Of a stretch of DNA of 64,000 nucleotides, positions 9,461-18,641 are shown one piece after another (the stretch's first letter is position 1; each line of letters begins with the position of its first letter). The stretch spans positions 1,984,001 to 2,048,000 of the forward strand of contig NZ_JBFMKQ010000001.1 in the NCBI RefSeq assembly GCF_040786285.1, read 5' to 3'. A model generated the notes under the pieces. The model was not told the origin of the DNA. It made no database searches and saw nothing but the letters and a program-made list of their open reading frames with translations. This DNA is from Aquimarina sp040786285 (GTDB lineage: Bacteria; Bacteroidota; Bacteroidia; Flavobacteriales; Flavobacteriaceae). Position numbers and translations under genes: made by a program.

Positions 9461-11317
9461 ATGAAGACTAAACTAATTGTTCTGTTTTCTTGGTGTCTGG
9501 TAGCATTGGTGCAAGCACAGGTAGAAAAAATAGAACCTCCATTCTGGTGGAGCGGAATGCAAAGTGAAAAGCTGCAATTAATGTGCTATGGAAAAGATAT
9601 TTCTAAATACAATGTGCAGATCGAAGGAGTAACTATTGATGAAGTAAAAAAAACTGAAAACCCAAATTATCTGTTCGTAACAATAGATACCAAAGAGGTT
9701 AAAGAAGGAGTTATTTCGATAGATTTCAAGGAGAAAGATAAAGTTGCGTTTTCTCAGTCCTATGAATTTAAAGCTAGAAGAGAAAATTCTGCACAACGTA
9801 AAGGTTTTGATAGCAGTGATGTGATGTATCTAATCATGCCGGACCGATTTGCAAACGGAGATCCAAAAAACGATTCGCATCCAGATACCGCAGAAAAAGC
9901 AGATCGATCAAACCCAGGAGGTCGTCATGGTGGCGATATACAAGGAGTTATCGATCACCTTGATTATCTAAAAGACCTGGGAGTAACTGCATTATGGAGC
10001 ACACCCTTATTAGAAGATAATGAGCCAGTATACTCATATCATACCTATGCGCAAAGTGATTTTTATAAGATAGATCCAAGATATGGTACCAATGAAGATT
10101 ATAAACGTCTCGGTTCAGAAATGCATAAATTAGATATGAAACTTATTATGGATTATGTAACTAATCATTGGGGATCAAAACATTGGATGATTAAAGATTT
10201 ACCTACCAAAGATTGGATACATCAATGGCCAGAAGGGTTTAGAAGAAGTAATTATCGTATGACTACTCAATTTGATACCAATGCTTCGAAAGTAGATAGT
10301 AAAGGTTGTATGGATGGATGGTTCGATACAACCATGCCAGACATGAACCAAAGTAATCCCTTGCTTCTTAATTATATCACTCAAAATGCAATCTGGTGGA
10401 TAGAATATGCAGATTTAGATGGATTTAGAGTAGATACCTATTCTTATAATGATAAAGAAGGTATAGCTAAATGGACAAAAGCTATAATGGATGAGTACCC
10501 TAGTTTTAATATTGTCGGTGAGGTTTGGATGCATGATCAGGCACAAATGGCCTATTGGCAAAAAGATAGTAAAATAGGAGCCATTGATAATTTTAATTCT
10601 CACTTACCATCGGTAATGGATTTTACGCTTCATGATGCACTAATGGTGATTTTTAATGAAGATGAGAATGCCTGGGATAAAGGGATGATTAAGGCTTATG
10701 AGAATTTCACTAATGATTTCTTATATCCAGATATCAATAATATTCTATTGTTTGCCGGAAATCATGATACCAATCGCATTAATGAGATATACCAGGGAGA
10801 TCTCAATGCATATAAAATGGCAATGACCTTGATATTCACTACCCGTGGAATCCCGCAAATATATTATGGAGATGAGATAGGAATGTTAGGTAATCGAGAT
10901 AAAAAAGGTGATGGCGATATTCGTAGAGATTTTCCAGGAGGATGGTCTGGTGATAAGCAAAATGCATTTTTGGCTGCAGATACAGAAAACGGTAGAACCA
11001 AAGATCAAAAAGCGTTTCACTCTTTCACTAAAAAAGTATTGAATTGGAGAAAAACTGCAGAGGTTATACATACTGGGAAACTATTGCAATTCATCCCTTT
11101 TGATAACGTCTATGTATACTTTAGATATAATAAAGAGAAAAGTGTAATGGTACTTATGAATAACAATACCAAAGACCAGAAAATAGATATCACCCGTTTT
11201 AAAGAAGGTATAAAAGATTTCAAAACAGGAACAGATATTATTACCGATTCTAATATTGATATTACCGAACCTTTTGCCATACAGGCAAAAACATCAATGA
11301 TACTTGAACTAAAATAA
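9461..11317 (+). CDS. Secreted GH13 alpha-amylase / neopullulanase-like enzyme (SusA type)
   Basis: This 618-residue protein begins with a cleavable signal peptide (MKTKLIVLFSWCLVALVQAQ), so it is exported. An N-terminal cyclomaltodextrinase-like beta-sandwich (about 22-110) precedes a GH13 barrel. The catalytic residues are visible: nucleophile Asp in 'DGFRVDTYSYND', acid/base Glu in 'NIVGEVWMHD' and transition-state Asp in 'FAGNHDTNR'. Region I reads 'KLIMDYVTNHWG'. A C-terminal beta domain closes it. It should cut malto-oligosaccharides or pullulan in the periplasm after SusC import, as SusA does in Bacteroides. It stands 28 bp before a second amylase. Confidence 0.94.
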   Translation: MKTKLIVLFSWCLVALVQAQVEKIEPPFWWSGMQSEKLQLMCYGKDISKYNVQIEGVTIDEVKKTENPNYLFVTIDTKEVKEGVISIDFKEKDKVAFSQSYEFKARRENSAQRKGFDSSDVMYLIMPDRFANGDPKNDSHPDTAEKADRSNPGGRHGGDIQGVIDHLDYLKDLGVTALWSTPLLEDNEPVYSYHTYAQSDFYKIDPRYGTNEDYKRLGSEMHKLDMKLIMDYVTNHWGSKHWMIKDLPTKDWIHQWPEGFRRSNYRMTTQFDTNASKVDSKGCMDGWFDTTMPDMNQSNPLLLNYITQNAIWWIEYADLDGFRVDTYSYNDKEGIAKWTKAIMDEYPSFNIVGEVWMHDQAQMAYWQKDSKIGAIDNFNSHLPSVMDFTLHDALMVIFNEDENAWDKGMIKAYENFTNDFLYPDINNILLFAGNHDTNRINEIYQGDLNAYKMAMTLIFTTRGIPQIYYGDEIGMLGNRDKKGDGDIRRDFPGGWSGDKQNAFLAADTENGRTKDQKAFHSFTKKVLNWRKTAEVIHTGKLLQFIPFDNVYVYFRYNKEKSVMVLMNNNTKDQKIDITRFKEGIKDFKTGTDIITDSNIDITEPFAIQAKTSMILELK

Positions 11318-11344
11318 GCTAATAACCATAGATAATTTAATAAT

Positions 11345-12724
11345 ATGAAAAAGATAGTAGTGAGCCTTATAACCGCTGGGATTTTATTTTCCTGCGGAAA
11401 GACTAAAAAAGAAGAGCCAGTAGCCGAAGTTACTCAAGAAGAAGTTAAAGAAACGCTTGCACCCGTAAGCGATGCGATCATGGAAAACGCCGTTATTTAT
11501 GAAGCTAATATTCGTCAATATTCTGAGGAAGGATCTTTTAACGCATTTACCAAAGACATTCCTAAACTAAAGGAACTTGGAGTGAAAATACTTTGGATTA
11601 TGCCAATATATCCTATTTCTACAACCAAAAGTAAAGGATCTTTAGGAAGTTATTATGCTATATCCGATTATACCAAAGTAAATCCAGAATTTGGATCTAT
11701 AGAAGATTTTAGGGAGTTGGTAAAAACAGCACATGACAATGACATTTATGTAATTTTGGATTGGGTTGCAAATCATACAGGATGGGATCACGTTTGGTTA
11801 AAAGAACATCCAGAATATTATACTAAAGACAAAGAAGGAAATATTACCCATACCGTTGATACAGATTGGACCGATGTTGCAGACCTTAATTATGACAATA
11901 CGGCCATGCGGGAGCAGATGAAAAATGATATGATGTATTGGTTAAAAGAAGAAGGAATAGATGGGTTTCGATGTGATGTGGCAGGAATGGTACCTCTTGA
12001 TTTTTGGGATGCAACAGTTGCAGAGTTAAAAAAGATAAAACCAATATTTATGTTGGCCGAAGGTTGGGAACCAGAATTATTAGAGAATGCCTTTGATATG
12101 GGATATGGATGGGATACACATCACAAGATGAATGATATCGCTAAAGGGAAAGCCGATGCTAAAGAATGGGATAAAAGAATGGCTCAGATAGACACTATGT
12201 ATGCAAAGGATGATATTTTGATGAATTTCACATCTAATCATGATGAAAATTCTTGGAATGGTACCGTGCAAGAAAGAATGGGTGATGCTGCCGCAATGTT
12301 CGCAGCACTTTCATATATGGCTCCCGGAATGCCATTAATCTATTCTGGTCAGGAGTATGATATGGATAAACGCTTGCTATTCTTCGAGAAAGATACCATA
12401 ATCAAACAGAAAGGAAAATTTTTCCCATTATATGAAAAGTTAGGAAAACTTAAGAACAATAATCCAGCATTACACGGAGGAAAAAATGCAGCTTCGTATA
12501 CTCGTGTTACAACTTCAGAAGACAAAAAGGTGTTAGCTTTTAAAAGAGAAAAAGAAGGTAATAGCATATTGTTTGTTGCTAATATGACAAAGAATCCTGT
12601 GAAATTTAATGCTGAGTACGATGGAAAGTACAAGGATTACCTTACTGGAGAAGTAGTAGAAAGAAAACAAGGTCAAGAATACGAACTAACCCCTTGGCAA
12701 TATCAAATATTGATTCAAGAATAG
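11345..12724 (+). CDS. GH13 alpha-amylase lipoprotein
   Basis: The 459 residues start with a lipoprotein signal (MKKIVVSLITAGILFSCGK, Cys17) and a charged linker rich in Glu and Lys. The GH13 barrel follows, with region I 'VILDWVANHTGWD', nucleophile 'DGFRCDVAGMVP', acid/base 'FMLAEGWEPE' and 'FTSNHDENSWNG'. It is short for GH13, with a compact C-terminal domain. Lipid anchoring suggests the cell surface or periplasmic face. It probably works with the preceding soluble amylase to trim starch-derived oligosaccharides to maltose. A strong terminator follows, so it ends the maltose gene set. Confidence 0.93.
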   Translation: MKKIVVSLITAGILFSCGKTKKEEPVAEVTQEEVKETLAPVSDAIMENAVIYEANIRQYSEEGSFNAFTKDIPKLKELGVKILWIMPIYPISTTKSKGSLGSYYAISDYTKVNPEFGSIEDFRELVKTAHDNDIYVILDWVANHTGWDHVWLKEHPEYYTKDKEGNITHTVDTDWTDVADLNYDNTAMREQMKNDMMYWLKEEGIDGFRCDVAGMVPLDFWDATVAELKKIKPIFMLAEGWEPELLENAFDMGYGWDTHHKMNDIAKGKADAKEWDKRMAQIDTMYAKDDILMNFTSNHDENSWNGTVQERMGDAAAMFAALSYMAPGMPLIYSGQEYDMDKRLLFFEKDTIIKQKGKFFPLYEKLGKLKNNNPALHGGKNAASYTRVTTSEDKKVLAFKREKEGNSILFVANMTKNPVKFNAEYDGKYKDYLTGEVVERKQGQEYELTPWQYQILIQE

Positions 12725-12749
12725 TCAAAAATAGATATGTTTATTTATG

Positions 12750-12782
12750 AAAACGACTTGCTTAGGCAGGTCGTTTTTGTTT
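12750..12782 (+). terminator. Rho-independent terminator after the amylase genes
   Basis: AAAACGACTTGC (12750-12761) pairs with GCAGGTCGTTTT (12766-12777), with one G-T pair. It is followed by a T-rich tract. It lies 26 bp past the amylase stop. Confidence 0.85.
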
Positions 12783-12911
12783 TTTATTCAAATTTTAACG
12801 GTACAAAACCTTAAAAAAGACGATTTTATGATATTGATCTATTCTTAACGTGGTCAATGAAAATATGTTAAAATAATGCTTTTTTTGTCAGTAAATACTG
12901 AATTTATTAAC

Positions 12912-12925
12912 CGAAAACGTTTTAG
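12912..12925. promoter_or_regulatory. Putative LacI-type operator upstream of pfkA
   Basis: CGAAAACGTTTTAG shares its first 11 bases, CGAAAACGTTT, with the site upstream of susC at 3590. It lies 50 bp before the pfkA start. Shared control of sugar uptake and glycolysis by the same LacI-family protein is the simplest reading. Confidence 0.55.
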
Positions 12926-12975
12926 TTTTTTAGCAAATTAGGTTATTAATACCAATAACGATAGATTTGGTTTCA

Positions 12976-13962
12976 ATGATGGAGAAAGTTAAAAATATAG
13001 CCGTACTTACTTCTGGAGGAGATGCTCCAGGAATGAATGCTGCAATTCGTGCAGTAGTTCGTGCATGTAGTTATTATCAAGTACGTTGCTTTGGTGTTTA
13101 TAAAGGATACGAAGGTCTTATAAACGATGAAATTGAAGAACTTAACGCACGTTCGGTTCGTAATATCATTAATAAAGGAGGGACATTTCTTAAGTCTGCA
13201 CGTTCTAAAGAATTTAGAACCGTAGAAGGAAGACAAAAAGCGCATGCTAACCTTATTAAAAATAATATAGATGCTCTTGTGGTCATAGGAGGTGATGGAA
13301 GCTTTACCGGAGCCTTAAAATTATCGGAAGAGTTTAATTTTCCTGTAGTAGGAATTCCAGGTACTATAGATAATGACATTAATGGTACAGATTACACTAT
13401 TGGATATGATACCGCTTTGAATACCGTAGTCGAAGCAATTGATAAGATTAGAGATACGGCAAGTTCTCATAATCGCTTGTTTTTGATAGAAGTAATGGGC
13501 CGTGATGCAGGTGATATAGCACTAAATGCAGGAATAGGAGCAGGTGCCGAAGAAATTTTGATTCCCGAAGAAAATATGGGAGTAGATAGGTTGATAGATT
13601 CGCTGCGAAAAAGTAAAAAGACAGGTAAAACCTCTAGTATTATTGTCGTTGCTGAAGGAGATAAATCGGGTAAAAATATTTTTGAACTTGGAGAACATGT
13701 TGAAGAGCATCTTGATGATTATGAAGTAAGAGTATCTGTATTAGGACATATTCAACGTGGTGGTGCACCAAGTTGTTATGATCGGGTATTGGCAAGCAAA
13801 CTAGGAGTAGGAGCAGTAGAAACATTATTAGAAGGTAAAAGTGAAGTTATGATTGGGATTGTTCATAAAACAGTCACTATCGTTCCGCTTAAAACCGCAT
13901 TAGACAAAAGATTACATAAGCATGATATGCTGATAAAAGTAGCCGATATCACTTCGGTTTAA
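12976..13962 (+). CDS. pfkA: ATP-dependent 6-phosphofructokinase
   Basis: About 328 residues with the PfkA signatures in order: 'LTSGGDAPGMNAAIRAVVR', ATP-binding 'GGDGSFTGA', catalytic 'PGTIDNDINGTDYTIGYDTA', and 'VLGHIQRGGAPSCYDRVLASKLG'. It phosphorylates fructose-6-phosphate in the committing step of glycolysis. The GGDGS form (Gly after the second Asp) points to ATP rather than pyrophosphate as donor; this residue rule comes from the family. I start it at the ATG at 12976 (MMEKVKN); a TTG three codons upstream is possible but unneeded. gapA follows 50 bp later. Confidence 0.96.
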   Translation: MMEKVKNIAVLTSGGDAPGMNAAIRAVVRACSYYQVRCFGVYKGYEGLINDEIEELNARSVRNIINKGGTFLKSARSKEFRTVEGRQKAHANLIKNNIDALVVIGGDGSFTGALKLSEEFNFPVVGIPGTIDNDINGTDYTIGYDTALNTVVEAIDKIRDTASSHNRLFLIEVMGRDAGDIALNAGIGAGAEEILIPEENMGVDRLIDSLRKSKKTGKTSSIIVVAEGDKSGKNIFELGEHVEEHLDDYEVRVSVLGHIQRGGAPSCYDRVLASKLGVGAVETLLEGKSEVMIGIVHKTVTIVPLKTALDKRLHKHDMLIKVADITSV

Positions 13963-14012
13963 TTTTTATTTATATAACCACATTTTAAATTAAACAACTA
14001 AATTATTTAGAT

Positions 14013-15014
14013 ATGAGTACGTTAAAAATTGGAATTAACGGTTTCGGTAGAATTGGAAGAATTGCCTTTAGAATCGCTTCTAAACGTGATAATGTAGAGA
14101 TTGTAGCGATCAATGATTTACTAGACGTAGAACACTTAGCTTATTTATTAGAATATGATTCTGTACACGGAAAATATGACGGAACAATAGAAGTAAAGAA
14201 TGGAAACCTTTTCGTAAACGGAAAAGAAATCCGAATTACTGCAGAACGTAACCCTGAAGAATTGAAATGGGATGCTGCTGGTGTAGATGTTGTAATGGAT
14301 TGTACAGGGATATTTACTACCTTAGATAAGGCAAATGCACATTTAGTTGCAGGTGCAAAGAAAGTAGTGATCTCAGCTCCATCTGCAGATGCTCCAATGT
14401 TTGTAATGGGAGTAAATCATAAAAATGTTAAAGATTCAGACACTATTGTTTCTAATGCTTCTTGTACAACGAATTGTTTAGCGCCCTTAGCAAAAGTAAT
14501 CGATGATAACTTTGGTATAGAAGAAGGATTAATGACAACGGTACATGCCGCAACAGCTACACAAGCCGTTGTAGATGCTCCGTCTAAAAAAGATTTTAGA
14601 GGTGGTCGTTCTGCTTTAAATAATATTATACCATCATCAACGGGGGCAGCTAAAGCTGTTGGTAAAGTAATCCCTGAATTAAATGGAAAACTTACCGGAA
14701 TGGCTTTCAGAGTTCCTACCGCAGATGTTTCTGTAGTGGACCTTACGGTAAAAACTAAGAAATCTGCATCTTTTGATGAGGTTAAATCAGCACTTAAAAA
14801 AGCTTCAGAAAATGAATTAAAAGGCGTTTTAGCCTATACCGAAGAAGCTGTGGTGTCTCAAGATTTTGTCGGAGAGGCACATACATCTACATTTGATGCC
14901 GGAGCAAGTATTGCACTTAATGATGGTTTCTTTAAGTTGGTATCTTGGTACGATAATGAATATGGATATTCTTCTAAGTTAGTTGATTTGTCAACTTATG
15001 TAGGGAATTTATAA
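14013..15014 (+). CDS. gapA: Type I glyceraldehyde-3-phosphate dehydrogenase
   Basis: The 333 residues carry the Rossmann start 'KIGINGFGRIGRIAFR', the catalytic Cys motif 'SNASCTTNCLAP' and 'WYDNEYGYSSKLVDL' near the C-terminus. It oxidises glyceraldehyde-3-phosphate to 1,3-bisphosphoglycerate. An acidic residue in 'VAINDLLD' suits NAD rather than NADP. It follows pfkA closely and is probably cotranscribed. The 3' gap carries a short GTATAC stem (15022-15041) and a REP-like element. Confidence 0.97.
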   Translation: MSTLKIGINGFGRIGRIAFRIASKRDNVEIVAINDLLDVEHLAYLLEYDSVHGKYDGTIEVKNGNLFVNGKEIRITAERNPEELKWDAAGVDVVMDCTGIFTTLDKANAHLVAGAKKVVISAPSADAPMFVMGVNHKNVKDSDTIVSNASCTTNCLAPLAKVIDDNFGIEEGLMTTVHAATATQAVVDAPSKKDFRGGRSALNNIIPSSTGAAKAVGKVIPELNGKLTGMAFRVPTADVSVVDLTVKTKKSASFDEVKSALKKASENELKGVLAYTEEAVVSQDFVGEAHTSTFDAGASIALNDGFFKLVSWYDNEYGYSSKLVDLSTYVGNL

Positions 15015-15049
15015 GAAAACAGTATACTTTTAGAAGTATACCAAACTTT

Positions 15050-15115
15050 CATATTGAGCGGAGTCGAAATGTATTTGTAGTTCGAGATAAATATCTCTCG
15101 ACTACGCTCAGAATG
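15050..15115. repeat. REP-like palindromic intergenic element
   Basis: CATATTGAGCGGAGTCGA (15050-15067) is inverted relative to TCGACTACGCTCAGAATG (15098-15115), with a smaller TCGAGA/TCTCGA inverted repeat nested inside. The GAGCG-AGTCGA core resembles the pair of elements at 62950-63070. Such dispersed palindromes are common between genes in Flavobacteriaceae. Confidence 0.7.
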
Positions 15116-15176
15116 ACAGTGTATTTAATTTTTGAATAGTATTTTTTCTCTTTGCAAATAATAAACAAATTTTCAA

Positions 15177-16049
15177 ATGATTTTAATAGCTGACGGTGGT
15201 TCTACTAAATGTGATTGGATTCTTCTTGATGAATCAGGAGAAATCGTTTTTAAAACCCGTACAGAAGGTCTAAACCCTGCTGTATTCGAAAAATCTTTGC
15301 TTGAAGAAAGAATTAGGGATAATAAAGAACTTACTTCTTATCGAGAGAAAATTGATGCTGTCAACTTCTACGGAGCTGGATGTGGTACCAAAAAACCAAC
15401 AGCAATGTTGAAAAAAATCTTTGAAGATTTCTTTGTAAATGCTGCCGAGGTTGTAGTTAAAGAAGATATGGTAGCTGCTGTATATGCTGCCACAACAGAA
15501 CCAGGAATTGTCTGTATTTTAGGTACAGGCTCAAATAGCTGTTACTACGATGGTGATGATATTCATATGGTAGTAGACTCTTTGGGCTATATCCTAATGG
15601 ATGAAGCAAGTGGGAATTATTTCGGAAAAAGATTAATACGAGATTACTATTATAAAAGAATGCCTCCCGAAGTAGCTTCAGAGTTTGAAAAGCGTTTTGA
15701 TCTTTCTTCGGATGCTATTAAAGAGAATTTATATAAAAAGGATAACCCTAACACGTATTTAGCGTCATTTGCTGAGTTTATATTTACCAGTGAACGAAAT
15801 GGGTATTTTTATAAAATCGTAACAGAAGGTATCCAGGAATTTGTAGAAAACCGCGTGTTGTGTTTCCCCGAAGCACAAAATGTACCAATACACTTTATTG
15901 GATCCATTGCACACTTTAGTGAAGATATTATTAGAGCGGCCGTTTGGCCTTATAATTTGACTGTAGGTAATATTGTAAGAAGACCAATTGATGGTATTAT
16001 CGATTACTACCGTAACGAAGTGTTAAAAAAAAAACCAAATAATGTCTAG
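15177..16049 (+). CDS. N-acetylglucosamine kinase-like protein (BadF/BadG/BcrA/BcrD ATPase family)
   Basis: The 290 residues have the ASKHA phosphate motif 'ILIADGGSTKCDWILLD' at the N-terminus. A second sugar-kinase segment reads 'VCILGTGSNSCYYDG', followed by 'DEASGNYFGKRLIRDYY' and 'HFIGSIAHF'. This is the fold of GlcNAc/glucosamine kinases and of the BadF-type ATPases; no activating-subunit cysteines are present, so a sugar kinase is more likely. It follows gapA after a REP-like element. It could phosphorylate GlcNAc, or glucose released by maltose phosphorylase; the substrate cannot be read from sequence. Confidence 0.82.
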   Translation: MILIADGGSTKCDWILLDESGEIVFKTRTEGLNPAVFEKSLLEERIRDNKELTSYREKIDAVNFYGAGCGTKKPTAMLKKIFEDFFVNAAEVVVKEDMVAAVYAATTEPGIVCILGTGSNSCYYDGDDIHMVVDSLGYILMDEASGNYFGKRLIRDYYYKRMPPEVASEFEKRFDLSSDAIKENLYKKDNPNTYLASFAEFIFTSERNGYFYKIVTEGIQEFVENRVLCFPEAQNVPIHFIGSIAHFSEDIIRAAVWPYNLTVGNIVRRPIDGIIDYYRNEVLKKKPNNV

Positions 16050-16052
16050 AGC

Positions 16053-17387
16053 TTAATGTTCTGGGGTCGTATAGTTTAATGTTACTCTTGTTCCTTGATC
16101 TACAGAAGAATTGATAAATAATCTACCATTTATATAATTCATCCGCTCTTTCATAAAAAACAAACCCATTCCACCTTCTGCATTATTACTAGGTTTGGAT
16201 GGGATATCTTCAAGATTAAACCCTTTTCCGTTATCATCAATGGTAATACTTAGTAACAAATCCGAGTGATTAATTGCAATCATGATATAATCAGATTGGG
16301 CATACTTAATTGCATTGTTTACCGCTTCTTGCGTAACGCGATATAAATTGGTTTCTACTAATGAATCAAATCGTTGATCGAAATTTGATTTGTTCTCAAA
16401 AATAATGTTCTTATTGGTCAATTTAGAAAGCTCTTTTGCCATTTTCTGAAGAGCAGTACTAATGCCATAATCTTTGAGTTCAGGAGGGGTAAGATTAAAG
16501 GTTGCAATTCTGATTCCTTGAATTAGATCTTTTGACAATTGCTTCAAGCCTTCAATTTTTTGAGATGCTTTGTCAATATTGTCTAAGTTAATAGATTCTA
16601 TATTAAATTTGAGCGCCGTAAGCATTTGCCCAATACTATCATGAATTTCTTTGGCAATTCGTTTCCTTTCCTCTTCTTGTGCTTCTACTATTTGGCTGGC
16701 ATTAGACTTTTGCACTTCTTCTTTTTCTTTGTATCTAGAAGCGTTTAATCGTTCAATTTCATTTTGAGCTTCTTTTCGCTTTGATATATTAGAACATAAG
16801 ACAAGCCGTTCAGAATCCCCGGATTCTTTAAATACGGTAAGTATTGATATATCTAACCATATTTTTTCTTTAGTCGTTGTTTGAAATTGAAACTCTTCAT
16901 TAAAAATACCCCCTTTGTTTTGAGAAATAAGACCCAATAACCTGTTTTTTTGAACCTCACCTAAATCCATCAGATCAGTAAGGTTTTTTCTCTCATAATT
17001 GTTTTCTACATCTAACAATTTAGCAAAACGCTCACCTAAAGTAATTATATCTCCATTCTCTTTTGTTCTTGCATACAGAATATTTTGATTCATTGCATAA
17101 CTCAATGCAGAGAGCTCTTGGATATTCTGATCTTTTAAAATCTGTAATTTTTCTAATTGCAGAAGAGTATGTGTAGCTTTTTTTTCAGACTCTTGAAGCC
17201 TGATCATGAATTTATTAAGTTTCGTAATTAGGACACCAAACAAAACACCAAGGAAAACAAGAATCATTCCTAATGATGTATATAAAATACTTGGGGAGAT
17301 TATTGAAAAGTATCCCAATAGTATAATGCCAAAAAGTACGGCAATACCAATATAAACTAATAGTCTTATGTTTTTTGTGTGTTCCAA
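16053..17387 (-). CDS. Membrane sensor histidine kinase (NarX/DegS-type, HisKA_3) with PAS domain
   Basis: The 444 residues contain two N-terminal membrane helices (about 9-30 and 36-55), a coiled coil (about 60-90), a PAS-like domain (about 100-205) and a HisKA_3 dimerisation helix with phospho-acceptor His249 ('RKRIAKEIHDSIGQMLTALK'). An HATPase domain with 'GMGLFFMKERMNYING' ends it. Such kinases pair with NarL/LuxR response regulators. The NarL-type regulator at 23307 in the same nitrate cluster is the obvious partner candidate, but nothing in the sequence proves the pairing. Its stop is 4 bp from the end of the convergent kinase-like gene. Confidence 0.92.
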   Translation of the reverse strand: MEHTKNIRLLVYIGIAVLFGIILLGYFSIISPSILYTSLGMILVFLGVLFGVLITKLNKFMIRLQESEKKATHTLLQLEKLQILKDQNIQELSALSYAMNQNILYARTKENGDIITLGERFAKLLDVENNYERKNLTDLMDLGEVQKNRLLGLISQNKGGIFNEEFQFQTTTKEKIWLDISILTVFKESGDSERLVLCSNISKRKEAQNEIERLNASRYKEKEEVQKSNASQIVEAQEEERKRIAKEIHDSIGQMLTALKFNIESINLDNIDKASQKIEGLKQLSKDLIQGIRIATFNLTPPELKDYGISTALQKMAKELSKLTNKNIIFENKSNFDQRFDSLVETNLYRVTQEAVNNAIKYAQSDYIMIAINHSDLLLSITIDDNGKGFNLEDIPSKPSNNAEGGMGLFFMKERMNYINGRLFINSSVDQGTRVTLNYTTPEH

Positions 17388-17411
17388 AAATTTCTTTTGT
17401 AGTCCTAAAGC

Positions 17412-17999
17412 TTATTCGCTTAATGCTTTCTGAACTAAATCTAATGCTTTTTTTGAATATGAGAGCTTTAGCGCAGCTTGATGCCCTTTTTCAGACATTT
17501 TGCGCCAGGTTTTTTGTAGGATATCGATGATCTTTTCATCAGTATGTTTGGCTAAAAAATCTTCATAATAAAAGTTGAGAAAAACAAGGCAAATTACATC
17601 TTCTAGAGCTTGTGTTTCCTCATCTTTTTTTAGTTTTTTCTTTTGAAGTAAAAACGAAACTCTGTCTATGGTTTCCTGATCATAACCTAAAATAGTAAGG
17701 ATTTCTGAGGTTTTTTGGGCATGAAACTTTTTCAAATCTTCCCTCCATTTCAGATATCCAACCCTGTCCATCTCGTAGCTAGAACGTGGTATTTCCCAAC
17801 GACAGATATGCTGAGATCGTGCAGCTAATTTTAATACATCAGATGCTTCAGGATCGAACTGCTCTAAAGTTTGTGTCATTCGTTGACTGTATAGTAGCTC
17901 TTTGGGAATAAGAACTCCATTTAGCTCTTCTTTATTAGGATCTTTGGCATTAGCTTTATCGAATAGTGTATACGCTTCAGATAATTTGTCGGTTGGCAT
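17412..17999 (-). CDS. DUF4202 family protein
   Basis: This 195-residue soluble protein has no signal peptide or membrane segment. It matches the DUF4202 pattern, with 'AARSQHICRWEIPRSSYEMDRVGYLKWREDLKKFHA' near the middle and an all-helical look. A conserved His-rich site ('SQHICRWEIPR', 'KKFHA') resembles an HD-like metal site, but this is my inference. Family members are repeatedly found beside nitrate assimilation genes, and that is also the case here. The biochemical role is not known to me. It starts 24 bp upstream of the histidine kinase and is probably in the same transcript. Confidence 0.85.
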   Translation of the reverse strand: MPTDKLSEAYTLFDKANAKDPNKEELNGVLIPKELLYSQRMTQTLEQFDPEASDVLKLAARSQHICRWEIPRSSYEMDRVGYLKWREDLKKFHAQKTSEILTILGYDQETIDRVSFLLQKKKLKKDEETQALEDVICLVFLNFYYEDFLAKHTDEKIIDILQKTWRKMSEKGHQAALKLSYSKKALDLVQKALSE

Positions 18000-18128
18000 A
18001 AAAGTATTTTATTTGGTATGACCAAAGTTAAGTCTTTTTCACTAAACCTCACGCGTAAAGGAAATCTATGCCTTTTAAACAGCTTGTCCAAAGACGAACA
18101 AAAATCCATCTATCAGAATATTAAATAA

Positions 18129-18206
18129 AAACCCAGCTGTATTATAGCGTAATTGGGTTTGTTTTGTATTTTATTATTCTTACAGGACGACGTTAAAAAC
18201 CGTCGT
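18129..18206 (-). terminator. Stem-loops downstream of the small precursor gene
   Basis: ACGAC (18188-18192) with GTCGT (18201-18205) forms a small hairpin just past the stop of the 58-residue gene. Further on, AAACCCA (18129-18135) pairs with TGGGTTT (18154-18160); reading on the minus strand this is followed by a T-rich tract. Together they plausibly end the small transcript before the DUF4202 gene. Confidence 0.5.
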
Positions 18207-18223
18207 AGAATAAAGATTTTTAA

Positions 18224-18400
18224 TCAATGAGCTTCACAATCATTATCAAAAGTAGGACAATACTGCTCTGTAAATTGAGGCTCAGGTTGTGTTGTATAAG
18301 TAGGAAGACTACCTCCTTTAATTTTAAGTTTAGAGGAATTATCAATTTTAGTTATTGTAATTTTTTCTAAGCTTATTTTTTTTTTGTTTTCTTTTTTCAT
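18224..18400 (-). CDS. Unlinked class I lanthipeptide-like precursor peptide
   Basis: This is a 58-residue ORF from an ATG at 18400. Residues 1-30 form a lysine-rich leader ending in Gly-Gly ('KISLEKITITKI...KLKIKGG'). The 28-residue tail has Cys48 and Cys55 and several Ser/Thr ('SLPTYTTQPEPQ', 'EQYCPTFDNDCEAH'). The last 23 leader residues align without a gap to the leader of the lanthipeptide precursor at 51113-51304: K, L, I, K, K, I, G and G match at fixed positions, and three further L/I positions are conservative. No modification enzyme is adjacent. LanB/LanC at 46968-50993 may modify it in trans. It stands between DUF4202 and nirD on the same strand. Confidence 0.72.
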   Translation of the reverse strand: MKKENKKKISLEKITITKIDNSSKLKIKGGSLPTYTTQPEPQFTEQYCPTFDNDCEAH

Positions 18401-18590
18401 TGTTATATTATTTCTAAAGATAAAAATAAAAAAATAACTTTAACCGCAGTATTTATTTATAATTTCTTTCATATAATTTTTATTACTATTGTGACTAATA
18501 GTTAACCTGAAAAGATAGTAAATAGTATTGTTATATTTTACTAATACTAGAAGAAGCTTGTTTGTTTTTTTAAAGCCTTTCGGGATTTGT

Positions 18591-18623
18591 CTTTCATATA
18601 GACCTGTGAGGTTTATATGAAAG
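18591..18623 (-). terminator. Long hairpin after nirD
   Basis: CTTTCATATAGACCT (18591-18605) pairs with AGGTTTATATGAAAG (18609-18623) with one mismatch and a 3-nt loop, 18 bp past the nirD stop. There is no T-run behind it on the minus strand, so transcript-end protection is as likely as termination. Confidence 0.55.
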
Positions 18624-18641
18624 ATATAGTTTAATTTTCTG

